Below are positions 44,334-52,279 of a DNA stretch of 64,000 bases, piece after piece; positions within the stretch are counted from its first letter, which is position 1, and each line of letters opens with the position of its first letter. Below the pieces are notes generated by a model. It had not been told where the DNA came from, did not search any database, and worked only from the letters and a program-made list of their open reading frames with translations. Origin of the DNA: Gilliamella sp. wkB112 (GTDB taxonomy: Bacteria > Pseudomonadota > Gammaproteobacteria > Enterobacterales > Orbaceae); contig NZ_LZGL01000015.1 in assembly GCF_001690685.1 (NCBI RefSeq), forward strand, positions 1-64,000, read 5' to 3'. The position numbers and the translations under genes are program-made.

Positions 44334-44873
44334 ATGGCATTAATTATTTTAGGTCATCCAAACATCGAACAATCTGTGGCTAACAAAACAATTATTGAGA
44401 ATGTGCAAGTCAATATGCCGGATATTGAAATACGCAATATTCATCAACTTTATCCAGACTATCAAATCAATGTCCAAGAAGAACAAGCAGCACTTTTAAG
44501 GCATAATCTGATTGTTTTACAATATCCTATGTATTGGTTTAATATGCCAGCTATTCTAAAAATATGGTTCGATGAAGTATTAACTTACCAATTTGCCTAT
44601 GGCTCTAAAGGCGATAAATTAAAAAATAAAAAACTGTTACCGAGTTTGACCATTGGAGCCAATCAAGAAGTCTATCAACAAGATGGGCATAATTTAATCG
44701 ATGATTTTTTACAACCGGTCAAAATCTCAACCATCTATACACAAATGCAATATCTTTCACCGATTTTTATATATGGCGTGTCACCAGTAATTGAAAGTAG
44801 CCACGATAAAATAAAAGCGTTAGCGTTAAAGCAAAGCCAACGATTACAGGAAATCATTAAACAACATAGCTGA
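44334..44873 (+). CDS. NAD(P)H:quinone oxidoreductase, flavodoxin-like fold
   Basis: A 179-residue FMN protein of the KefF/MdaB/NQO type, which reduces quinones and related electrophiles by two electrons. Starts ALIILGHPN (phosphate loop variant) and has LQYPMYWFNMPAILKIWFDEV (in parts), the conserved PMYWF-like FMN-binding stretch, followed by YGSKGDKLKNKKLL. Divergent from an HxlR regulator, a common arrangement for electrophile-inducible reductases. A good ribosome-binding site (AAGGGGA) precedes the ATG. No kef transporter gene is near, so a stand-alone detoxifying reductase is more likely than KefF. Confidence 0.85.
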   Translation: MALIILGHPNIEQSVANKTIIENVQVNMPDIEIRNIHQLYPDYQINVQEEQAALLRHNLIVLQYPMYWFNMPAILKIWFDEVLTYQFAYGSKGDKLKNKKLLPSLTIGANQEVYQQDGHNLIDDFLQPVKISTIYTQMQYLSPIFIYGVSPVIESSHDKIKALALKQSQRLQEIIKQHS

Positions 44874-44882
44874 GTATGATCA

Positions 44883-44914
44883 AATGTGATGATTAACTAA
44901 TCAATCATCACATT
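44883..44914. terminator. hairpin between convergent oxidoreductase and rsmB genes
   Basis: A 12-bp perfect stem AATGTGATGATT / AATCATCACATT with an eight-base loop, followed on the plus strand by CTATTTTAT. It probably ends the oxidoreductase transcript; the U-run is imperfect. Confidence 0.6.
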
Positions 44915-44937
44915 CTATTTTATCTCTTATTTATCTC

Positions 44938-46236
44938 TTAGCATTTATTTAATACTGCATAAAAGAAGCCATCACCACCCTCTGGTACAGGTAAAAATTG
45001 CTTCATTTCACCTTGTAACTTTGCATCACTATGCGCTTGTAAAAAACGTTCAATTTGTAATTTATTTTCATCCGGTAAGATTGAACAAGTTGCATAAACT
45101 AATGTGCCACCAATTTTTAAATAGTGCCAAATTTTGCTTAGAATTGCATATTGTAGTTCAGTTAATTGCGCTATATCACTATCTCTACGCAACCATTTTA
45201 TATCGGGATGACGCCGAATAACACCAGTTGCCGAACAAGGTGCATCAAGCAAAATTCGGTCAAACTCTTGCCCTGCACACCATTGTTCAGGCGTAAGTCC
45301 ATCTCCAACTTTAATTTCTGCTTGTTGTTTTAAACGTGCCAAATTTTGATAGATACGTTTAACGCGACCGGCATCAATATCAACTGCTAACACGTTAGCT
45401 TTTGGGGCAACTTCCAATATATGCGTCGTTTTGCCACCTGGTGCGGCACATAAATCTAAAATCTGCTCGCCATCTTGTGGCGCTAATAAGTAGGCCGCAT
45501 ATTGAGCAGAGAGATCTTGCACGGTTACCGCGCCATTATCAAAATACGGTAATTGATTAACATTTACCGGTGTGAGTAACTGGAGCGCATCAGGTACCTC
45601 CGGACAAATTTTAGTTTCAATTTGTTGCTGTTTAAGCAACTGTTGATACTCTTGTGTTGAATAATGCGTTTGATTAATTCGTAACCACATTGGTGGTTTT
45701 TGATTATTGGCATTAACTATTGCTTGCCATTGCTGTGGGTAAGCTTGTTTTAAACGATTTAACAACCAACTCGGGTGCAAGGTTTGGCTAACTTGTTGCT
45801 TAGTATCTTGTCTAAATTTTTGCGGTAATGATGTTTGCTGGCGCAAAAATTCACGCAGTACACCATTAATTAAGCCTTTAAATGGTATTTTTTTCAGTGG
45901 CTGAACCGCACTAACCGTTTCACCAACCGCGGCATGTTCAGGGATGCGAGTATAAAGGATCTGATAAATGCCAACTAATAATAAATAGTGCAAGATTCGA
46001 TTTTTTCCGGTTAGTACTTTATTCATCAAGGTATGAACATAAAAATTCAGTTCAGGTAATACGCGCATTACACCAAAACAGATTTCTTGCACTAAAGCGC
46101 GATCTTTATCGGCCACCTTATCATTTAAAATAGTCAATGTAGCACTCAGGGAATGCCCTTGTTCAAGTACATTAAAAATGGCTTGAGCACAAACGGCTCG
46201 AATATTTGGCTGAGATTTGTTATTCATACAGGTCAT
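44938..46236 (-). CDS. rsmB: 16S rRNA (cytosine-967-C5)-methyltransferase
   Basis: Makes m5C967 in 16S rRNA. It is up to 432 residues (E. coli 429). N-terminal NusB-like RNA-binding domain ([20 protein letters not shown] and the [13 protein letters not shown] helix), then the NOL1/NOP2/sun Rossmann domain: [16 protein letters not shown] (SAM site), [19 protein letters not shown], and the catalytic Cys in [12 protein letters not shown]. Two starts are possible: ATG 46236 with AAGG only two bases ahead, and ATG 46227, which matches homologue length better. In E. coli rsmB follows fmt and precedes trkA; neither is here. Confidence 0.94.
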   Translation of the reverse strand: MTCMNNKSQPNIRAVCAQAIFNVLEQGHSLSATLTILNDKVADKDRALVQEICFGVMRVLPELNFYVHTLMNKVLTGKNRILHYLLLVGIYQILYTRIPEHAAVGETVSAVQPLKKIPFKGLINGVLREFLRQQTSLPQKFRQDTKQQVSQTLHPSWLLNRLKQAYPQQWQAIVNANNQKPPMWLRINQTHYSTQEYQQLLKQQQIETKICPEVPDALQLLTPVNVNQLPYFDNGAVTVQDLSAQYAAYLLAPQDGEQILDLCAAPGGKTTHILEVAPKANVLAVDIDAGRVKRIYQNLARLKQQAEIKVGDGLTPEQWCAGQEFDRILLDAPCSATGVIRRHPDIKWLRRDSDIAQLTELQYAILSKIWHYLKIGGTLVYATCSILPDENKLQIERFLQAHSDAKLQGEMKQFLPVPEGGDGFFYAVLNKC

Positions 46237-46262
46237 GACCTTAATTTAGCTAATTCGATTCA

Positions 46263-47606
46263 TTATAAAATTAATGACCCAAGCCAACCAGCTATAAACA
46301 ATGGAATATTAAAATGGGTAAAAGTGGGAATAACACTATCGCGAATGTGGTCATGTTGCCCATCACTATTTAACCCTGCCGAGGTAGCTAAAATCGTATC
46401 TGACGGCGGTGAACCGGCATCACCAATTGCCCCTGATGCACCGATTAAGCATACGGTAGCAACCGGAGAAAAACCAAGTTGTACACACAGTGGCACATAG
46501 ATGGCGGCAATAATTGGCACTGTTGAAAATGAAGAACCAATACCTAATGTAATAACCAGACCAACTAACATCATCATAAACGAAGCAATAACTTTGTTGC
46601 CCGCAAATAAAGCTGCACTATTGATAACCAAAGGCTCAATTTCATGAGTTTGTTTTAATACTTCAGCAAAACCTTGCGCAGAAATCATCACAAAGCCAAT
46701 CATGGCCATCATTTTGATACCATCAGTAAATACTCCATCGGCTTCCCCCCATTTAATTGATCCTGAAACAATAAAGCAAATAAAACCAATTAATGCGCCA
46801 AGAATCATTGAACCGGTATAAAGTTGAATACTAAACGATAACACAATGGCTATTAATGAAATAATAAGTGAACGCGCACTAACATTAGTTGCCGCTTGTG
46901 AACTCATGGTTTCATGAATGATTTGATATTGCCTCGGTTTACGATAACTAATAAAAATAGCCCATAATAATCCCATAAACATACCAAAAGCCGGGATTGC
47001 CATTGCATGCATCACATTAACATGACTGACATCCATACCTGATGAAATGATATTTTTTAATAATATTTGATTTAAAAAGATATTCCCAAAGCCAACGGGT
47101 AAAAACATATATGGCGTGATTAAGCCAAAGGTCATAATACAGGCAATCATTCGCCGATCAAGTTGTAATCGCGACATCACATATAATAACGGCGGAATCA
47201 AAAGGGGAATAAAAGCGATATGAATTGGAATTACGTTTTGTGAGGAAATACTTACTAACGCAATAATAATAATTAATGCCCATTTAATACGTCTTTTGGC
47301 GCCACTGGATGTGAGCTGTTTTACTGCTTTCTCCGCTAATAGTTCCGGTAATCCAGATTTAGAAATGGCAACCGCAAAAGCACCAAGCATAGCATAGGAA
47401 AGCGCAATGTTTGCACCATTACTAATACCCGTATTAAAAGCATTAATCGTTTCATTTAAAGTGAGATGACTAAACAACCCACCAACAAATGCCCCTATAA
47501 TCAAACTAATAACGACATGAACCCGACATAACGAAAGTATTAGCATACAAATTACTGCCATCACAACGGCATTAACTGATGAGAACAGACTAAGGATAAA
47601 ATCCAT
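46263..47606 (-). CDS. Na+/H+-antiporter-family membrane transporter (COG2056/YuiF-like)
   Basis: A 447-residue transporter with about 11-12 hydrophobic helices. Features of the NhaC/YuiF-like family: SLIIGAFVGGLFSHLTLNETINAFNTGISNGANIALSYAMLGAFAVAISKSGLPELLA (given here by its start at residues 33-48 and its ALSYAMLG and SKSGLPELL parts), and the GSSFSTVPIIAAIYVPL and SPPSDTILA motifs. Members are annotated as Na+/H+ antiporters, and at least one Bacillus member moves histidine, so the substrate is open. It diverges from the quinate/shikimate-type cluster and might serve it as an importer; that is a guess from position only. Confidence 0.82.
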   Translation of the reverse strand: MDFILSLFSSVNAVVMAVICMLILSLCRVHVVISLIIGAFVGGLFSHLTLNETINAFNTGISNGANIALSYAMLGAFAVAISKSGLPELLAEKAVKQLTSSGAKRRIKWALIIIIALVSISSQNVIPIHIAFIPLLIPPLLYVMSRLQLDRRMIACIMTFGLITPYMFLPVGFGNIFLNQILLKNIISSGMDVSHVNVMHAMAIPAFGMFMGLLWAIFISYRKPRQYQIIHETMSSQAATNVSARSLIISLIAIVLSFSIQLYTGSMILGALIGFICFIVSGSIKWGEADGVFTDGIKMMAMIGFVMISAQGFAEVLKQTHEIEPLVINSAALFAGNKVIASFMMMLVGLVITLGIGSSFSTVPIIAAIYVPLCVQLGFSPVATVCLIGASGAIGDAGSPPSDTILATSAGLNSDGQHDHIRDSVIPTFTHFNIPLFIAGWLGSLIL

Positions 47607-48053
47607 AAAAAACTCAAAATAAATAGATAGACAAACAAACCGTCTATTTTAGGTGATGCAGGTTAAAAGTGCAATTTGCACCAACATCAACCTATCGAAA
47701 TAAACTAGATGATTAATAAGTATTTAATATGAAAAATACTTATTTTATTTTTTAATAGATTCTCAATAATTATTAAAAAATATAAATAAAAATAAAATCA
47801 ATAAATTGCTTAATATATTAGCAATATTAATTGCAATTGTATGATTATTTTTATTGATGAAGATCTCATTTTAATAAAAATTCTTTTTTTTACCTTGCTA
47901 ATTTGTCAATAAATCTATATTTTAAACAATAAATATTTTTAATAGAAATCAACTTATTTATAGAAATATTCTAATAGATAGTTATTTAAAAGATTTTAAA
48001 ATTACCTGAATTTTTGTTTTATATAAATTATTTTTTAAATGAAGGAGAACGAT
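47607..48053. promoter_or_regulatory. divergent control region between the transporter and the ydiB-aroD cluster
   Basis: About 450 very AT-rich bases, no gene. Two structures stand out. GTGCAA-T-TTGCAC (47669-47681) is a perfect 13-bp palindrome flanked by AGGTT and AACCT (47660-47664, 47689-47693), placed 63 bases before the transporter start: a good operator candidate. AATAAGTATTT / AAATACTTATT (47715-47744) with a T-rich tail is a hairpin in the plus direction. The cluster's first gene has a strong AAGGAG (48042-48047). Confidence 0.5.
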
Positions 48054-48875
48054 ATGTCTAAACGTCCAATAGGATTGGCTGCATTAACTGTTTTAGATGT
48101 TTCACCTGCAAACCAAGTTATTGTCGCTGCTGAAGCTGGTTACACCCATGTAGGTTTACGGCTTATTCCTGCTACACCAACAGAACCAGTTTATGCAACT
48201 GTTGGTGATACACCTTTAATACGTGAAGTTGAACGCCGTTTAAAAGAAACAGGTGTTAAAGTCCTAGATATTGAAATTTTCCGTTTAAAACCTGACACTC
48301 GAGTCATTAACTTTTTGCCAGTACTTGAAACAGGAGCAAGACTAGGTGCTAGCCAAGTTTTATTAGCTGGTAATGATCCTGATCAAAATCGCCTAGCTGA
48401 TAATTTTGCTCAACTTTGTGAGATTGCTGCACCATTAGGTATTGCCATTAATATTGAACCAATGCCTTGGACCGACATTCCTAGTGTTAACTCAGGGGTT
48501 GAATTACTAAAAAAAGCTAATCAAAATAATCAAGGAATGATTATTGATCCATTACACTTTGATCGTGGTCCTAATACTCTAGAAGATTTGAAAAAAGTAC
48601 CTAAAGATTGTTGGCGTTATATGCAATTATGTGATGGAACAAAAGAAAAGCCAAAAGATATTGAAGGTCTACTTTATCAAGCTCGTAATTACCGATTATC
48701 TCCAGGTCGGGGAGGAATTGATTTAGTTTCATTATTAAAAGCATTACCTGAAATGCCAATTTCAATTGAATGCTGTAATGATGAATTAGCTTTATCAAAA
48801 TCACCAATTGAACGAGCTAAAATGTATATTGAAGATACCCGAGCTTTATTAAAACGCGTAGCTGAAGAGTCTTAA
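48054..48875 (+). CDS. TIM-barrel sugar-phosphate isomerase/epimerase-like protein
   Basis: A 273-residue protein of the xylose-isomerase-like TIM barrel superfamily. Likely metal-binding residues line up as Glu135 (NIEPMPW), Asp165 and His168 (IDPLHFD), Gln191 (MQLCDG) and Glu239 (SIECCND). The superfamily includes sugar isomerases, IolE-type dehydratases and AsbF/QuiC-type 3-dehydroshikimate dehydratases. Beside ydiB and aroD the last is attractive, because it would turn dehydroshikimate into protocatechuate, but motifs do not prove it. Start: AAGGAG lies six bases before ATG 48054; the frame's earlier ATG at 48039 overlaps that site. First gene of the cluster, 45 bases before ydiB. Confidence 0.82.
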   Translation: MSKRPIGLAALTVLDVSPANQVIVAAEAGYTHVGLRLIPATPTEPVYATVGDTPLIREVERRLKETGVKVLDIEIFRLKPDTRVINFLPVLETGARLGASQVLLAGNDPDQNRLADNFAQLCEIAAPLGIAINIEPMPWTDIPSVNSGVELLKKANQNNQGMIIDPLHFDRGPNTLEDLKKVPKDCWRYMQLCDGTKEKPKDIEGLLYQARNYRLSPGRGGIDLVSLLKALPEMPISIECCNDELALSKSPIERAKMYIEDTRALLKRVAEES

Positions 48876-48920
48876 TAGTATAAAACCTAGCTACAAAAAA
48901 GATTATTTGGAGAATATTTA

Positions 48921-49793
48921 ATGAGAAACAATATTGACGGCCATTTTTTACTAATTGGCTTAATGGCTTATCCAATTCGCCATAGTTTATCGCCACAAAT
49001 GCAAAATACTATCTATTCTAAATTGAATATCCCTTATGTTTATTTAGCTTTTGAAGTTGACCAACAAAAGTTACCAGATGCAGTAAAAGGCATTCGAGCA
49101 CTAGGGTTACGCGGTTCTGCAGTATCAATGCCTAATAAGCAACTTGTTTGTCAATATCTTGATAAATTAACACCTGCAGTGGAAATGAGTGGTGCTTGTA
49201 ATACTATATCTAATGATAACGGTGTCTTAACTGGTTACAACACTGATGGCATTGGTTATATGCGTATGTTAAAGGAAGCCGAGGTTGATGTTATTGATAA
49301 AAAAATAACCATTTTAGGTGCAGGTGGTGCAGCAACAGCCATTGTCGTACAGGCAGCATTAGATGGTGTAAAAGAAATAGCAATATTCAATCAGAAAGAT
49401 GAGTGCTATCCAAAAATAGAGGCGATTGCTAAAAAATTAAATGAAAATACCAATTGTAAAGTACATGTGCATGATCTAGCTGATAAAGATCAACTAAGGA
49501 AAGAAATTGCAAATAGTACTGTGCTTTGTAATGCTACTGGTGTTGGAATGAAACCAATGGAAGGACAAAGCCTGATTACTGATCCTACTTTATTAAGAGC
49601 AGATCTTGTGGTTACAGATTGTATCTATAGTCCTCGAAAAACCAAATTACTGGAAATAGCTGAGCAACAAGGTTGTAAAATTTTAAATGGTATTGGCATG
49701 ATGTTATGGCAAGGCGCAGCCCAAATCAAAATTTGGACTGGAGAAGATTCACCTATTGAATACGTAAAAGAAAAAATGGGATTCAATGATTAA
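48921..49793 (+). CDS. ydiB: quinate/shikimate dehydrogenase (YdiB type)
   Basis: Oxidises quinate to 3-dehydroquinate and shikimate to 3-dehydroshikimate (reversible) with NAD(P). It is 290 residues (E. coli YdiB 288) and strongly YdiB-like: LIGLMAYPIRHSLSPQMQN, VSMPNKQL with catalytic Lys73, GYNTDGIG with Asp109, dinucleotide loop ILGAGGAATA, and the C-terminal LWQGAAQIKIWTG and EYVKEKMGF. It differs from biosynthetic AroE at the start and end. In E. coli ydiB is followed by aroD, as here (173 bases). It lies in a redox gene cluster, so a quinate/shikimate-using role is likely. Confidence 0.93.
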   Translation: MRNNIDGHFLLIGLMAYPIRHSLSPQMQNTIYSKLNIPYVYLAFEVDQQKLPDAVKGIRALGLRGSAVSMPNKQLVCQYLDKLTPAVEMSGACNTISNDNGVLTGYNTDGIGYMRMLKEAEVDVIDKKITILGAGGAATAIVVQAALDGVKEIAIFNQKDECYPKIEAIAKKLNENTNCKVHVHDLADKDQLRKEIANSTVLCNATGVGMKPMEGQSLITDPTLLRADLVVTDCIYSPRKTKLLEIAEQQGCKILNGIGMMLWQGAAQIKIWTGEDSPIEYVKEKMGFND

Positions 49794-49825
49794 AAGATGA
49801 AATCTGTTTTTGGTCTTTAAAATAT

Positions 49826-49855
49826 ATTACTACCGAATTACTATTTGGTAGTAAT
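49826..49855 (+). repeat. stem-loop between ydiB and aroD
   Basis: ATTACTACC / GGTAGTAAT (9 bp) around a 12-base loop, 33 bases after the ydiB stop, no U-run. It may process or protect the mRNA, or partially end it; aroD then would need its own promoter in the remaining gap. Confidence 0.5.
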
Positions 49856-49965
49856 AACTTAACATGAAACAGAAATACGATTAGTTTTTTATTTTCAATT
49901 TTAAATTAATCATTTATATGAATAGTATCTTCTAATAACATGAATCTTTGTTTATAGGATATTAA

Positions 49966-50730
49966 ATGAACACACTTACTATAAAAGAAATTGAGATTGG
50001 CTCGGGAGCACCTAAGATTATTGTTCCGGTTGTGGGCAAAACCGAAACCGAATTACTTGATGAAATCACCTTTTTAAAATCCATAGATTTTGATGTTTTA
50101 GAATGGCGAGTTGATCACTTTAACTTAGTTGATGATATTGACGCTGTTAAAGATGTAGCAAAAAAAATTACTCAATTATTACCCAATAAACCTATTTTAT
50201 TTACCTTCAGAACTGCAAATGAAGGCGGTGTAAAACCATGGCCACTTAAAGCATATATTGAATTGAATAAAGAAATGGCACGTAGTGGTTTAGTTGATTT
50301 AATAGACGTTGAAGTTTTTATCGGTGATGAATATGTAACCGATATTATTAATGTCGCTCATCAACACCAAGTTTTGGTAGTTGCATCAAACCACGATTTC
50401 CAAAAAACACCGTCTAAAAGCGACATTATTTATCGTTTACGAAAAATGCAAGATCTTGGTGCTGATATTCCCAAAATAGCGGTTATGCCACAAACAACAG
50501 AAGATGTTTTGACACTTCTTGCGGCAACAACTGAAATGAATGAAAAATATGCAACGAGACCACTTATCACTATGTCAATGGCAGGACTGGGGGCAATTAG
50601 TCGAGTAGCTGGGACAACATTTGGTTCATCAATGACATTTGGTGCTGCAAAAAATGCTTCGGCTCCAGGTCAATTAGATATAAAAGAATTACGATATATT
50701 TTGGATGTTTTGTATAGAAGTAAAGCCTAA
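49966..50730 (+). CDS. aroD: type I 3-dehydroquinate dehydratase
   Basis: Dehydrates 3-dehydroquinate to 3-dehydroshikimate by a Schiff-base mechanism. It is 254 residues (E. coli 252). Catalytic His143 (ASNHDFQKTP) and Schiff-base Lys170 (DIPKIAVMPQ) are at the same positions as in E. coli; Glu46 and Arg48 of EWRVD bind substrate, and the closing loop SAPGQLDIKELR is intact. It follows ydiB and precedes an SDR gene by 88 bases. It may be the only dehydroquinase of the cell or a catabolic copy; type II aroQ elsewhere cannot be excluded. Confidence 0.95.
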   Translation: MNTLTIKEIEIGSGAPKIIVPVVGKTETELLDEITFLKSIDFDVLEWRVDHFNLVDDIDAVKDVAKKITQLLPNKPILFTFRTANEGGVKPWPLKAYIELNKEMARSGLVDLIDVEVFIGDEYVTDIINVAHQHQVLVVASNHDFQKTPSKSDIIYRLRKMQDLGADIPKIAVMPQTTEDVLTLLAATTEMNEKYATRPLITMSMAGLGAISRVAGTTFGSSMTFGAAKNASAPGQLDIKELRYILDVLYRSKA

Positions 50731-50818
50731 TTAAATATTTATATTTTAATAAATTTAAATTACTTCGAGATATAAATCAGACAAAATTGGTTATACAAGT
50801 TTATCAAGGGGAGTTTTT

Positions 50819-51667
50819 ATGAGTCAGAATTGGTTAGGATTAGAAAATGATGTTTGTGTAATAACTGGTGCTATTGGTGGTATGGGCTCAGAGATTTGCC
50901 GTGAGTTTGCAAAACAAAAAGCCAATTTAGTATTAATAGATTTAGATGAAGTAAAATGCCAACAATTTGCTCAAGAACTCACTGCAGAATATGGAATTAA
51001 AGCAATAGGTTTAGCTTGTAATACGACCAATGAAGCACAAGTTGATGCCACGGTTGCAAAAGTAAAAGAAGTTTTTGGACGCTGTGATGTACTTGTCAAT
51101 ACTGCTGCCATTTTACGTTTTTGTCCAATTGAAGATTTACCATTAGATGAATGGAGTGCTACTGTTAATATTAATTTAACAGGTTATTTCTTAATGTCTC
51201 AACGTTTTGGTCGTCTGATGCTTGAGCAAAAATCAGGTCGCATGGTACATATTTCAACTGTAGCCTCTCACACTCCTGAAACATATAGTGGTGCCTACAG
51301 TGCAACTAAAGCTGGAGTGTCAATGATGTCAAAACAGTTTGCAGCAGAATGGGGACAATTTGGTATCCGTAGTAATGCTGTTTGCCCATGTTTTGTTAAA
51401 ACACCTTTATCTAAGAAATTTTATGAAGATAAAGAAGTAGAGAACGGCCGTACTCGTATGATTGCTAGCCGACGTATTGGAGAAACTATCGATATTGCAA
51501 ATGCAGTTTTATATCTTGCCAGTAAACGTTCTGATTATTCTAATGGTACAGAGCTTGTTGTAGATGGTGGATATGAAGTCATGTTAGGAGACTTAGTTCC
51601 ACGCCCGGGAGGACGTCGTCAATTTGCAATAGAACAGCACGCAGCCTCTCTGTCTGCAAAAAAATAA
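50819..51667 (+). CDS. short-chain dehydrogenase/reductase (classical SDR)
   Basis: A 282-residue NAD(P)-dependent SDR, substrate unknown. Rossmann motif TGAIGGMG (16-23), NTAA (94-97, usual NNAG variant), Asp41 after the second strand (LIDLD) suggesting NAD(H) preference, and active-site Tyr160/Lys164 (YSATK). The position 13 residues before Tyr, normally the catalytic Ser, is Thr147 (ISTVAS), an unusual but chemically plausible change. An extra tail of about 25 residues (LVPRPGGRRQFAIEQH) follows the usual end. In this cluster it most likely oxidises or reduces a hydroxyl on a cyclohexane-type ring acid. Confidence 0.85.
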   Translation: MSQNWLGLENDVCVITGAIGGMGSEICREFAKQKANLVLIDLDEVKCQQFAQELTAEYGIKAIGLACNTTNEAQVDATVAKVKEVFGRCDVLVNTAAILRFCPIEDLPLDEWSATVNINLTGYFLMSQRFGRLMLEQKSGRMVHISTVASHTPETYSGAYSATKAGVSMMSKQFAAEWGQFGIRSNAVCPCFVKTPLSKKFYEDKEVENGRTRMIASRRIGETIDIANAVLYLASKRSDYSNGTELVVDGGYEVMLGDLVPRPGGRRQFAIEQHAASLSAKK

Positions 51668-51765
51668 TAAGGTTATAGCAATTAACCTTATCAAAAATGA
51701 TTATTGTTATTCAATAGGATTGTGTGATTACTCTCTTTAGTGGCATATCAACCAAAGAGAGTAAT
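51667..51765 (+). repeat. two stem-loops in the SDR-ABM spacer
   Basis: First, ATAAGGTTA / TAACCTTAT (51667-51691) starts at the SDR stop. Second, ATTACTCTCTTT / AAAGAGAGTAAT (51727-51765), a 12-bp perfect stem with a 15-base loop, sits 19 bases before the ABM gene start and just ahead of its AAGGAG. Neither has a U-run; they may set message stability or partial termination within the cluster. Confidence 0.55.
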
Positions 51766-51783
51766 CTAAAATAAGGAGCTTTA

Positions 51784-52071
51784 ATGAGTGATATCAACAT
51801 AATAGCTATTCACAAAGTTAAACCAGAATTTGTAAATGAATATCATCAAGCAGCAAAGATAGTCCTAACTAAAAGCAGACAAGAATCTGGGTGTGTGAAA
51901 TATGAGGTAAATGTTGATATCAATAACCCAAATACTTTTATTTTCACTGAAACATGGGCAACAAAGCAAGCCATTGAATATCACAAACAAACAGCGCATT
52001 TTTTAGAGTTTATAGCGTTTTTAGATAACAAATTAGTTGAAAGAAATTTTTATATAACCAATAAATTATAA
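51784..52071 (+). CDS. ABM-fold protein (YgiN-like putative quinol monooxygenase)
   Basis: A 95-residue protein of the antibiotic-biosynthesis-monooxygenase/dimeric alpha-beta barrel family. The pattern VKPEFVNEYHQAAKIVLTKSRQESGCVKYEV (about 13-43; seen in its QESGCVKYEV part), TFIFTETWATKQAIEYHKQTAHF is typical: Glu-Trp strand then His-x-x-x-x-H helix. Family members oxidise quinols or aromatic substrates without cofactor, and some act as stress proteins. Within this cluster it may act on a catechol or quinol derived from dehydroshikimate. Small size and start are secure (AAGGAGCTTT upstream). Confidence 0.85.
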   Translation: MSDINIIAIHKVKPEFVNEYHQAAKIVLTKSRQESGCVKYEVNVDINNPNTFIFTETWATKQAIEYHKQTAHFLEFIAFLDNKLVERNFYITNKL

Positions 52072-52092
52072 TTAAATAAATTCATTTTTTAG

Positions 52093-52128
52093 TAATGGCT
52101 CACGTCTTAGTTAATACGTGAGCCATTA
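52093..52128 (+). terminator. strong hairpin between the ABM and ene-reductase genes
   Basis: A 13-bp perfect stem TAATGGCTCACGT / ACGTGAGCCATTA with a 10-base loop, followed by TAGTTTTAAA. It starts about 21 bases after the ABM stop. Likely a terminator or attenuating hairpin, so the last gene may be transcribed less or from its own promoter in the following 150 bases. Confidence 0.65.
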
Positions 52129-52279
52129 TAGTTTTAAATAATCTATAGAATAATTATATTGATTTTGTATATTTTATAGTTTTAATTAATAAATTAATAG
52201 GTATTCTTTGATTATCAATTTAACTTTAGATAAGAGTACCTACCCTGTTAATAAAGATATTACAAAAAAGGAGCCAAAT

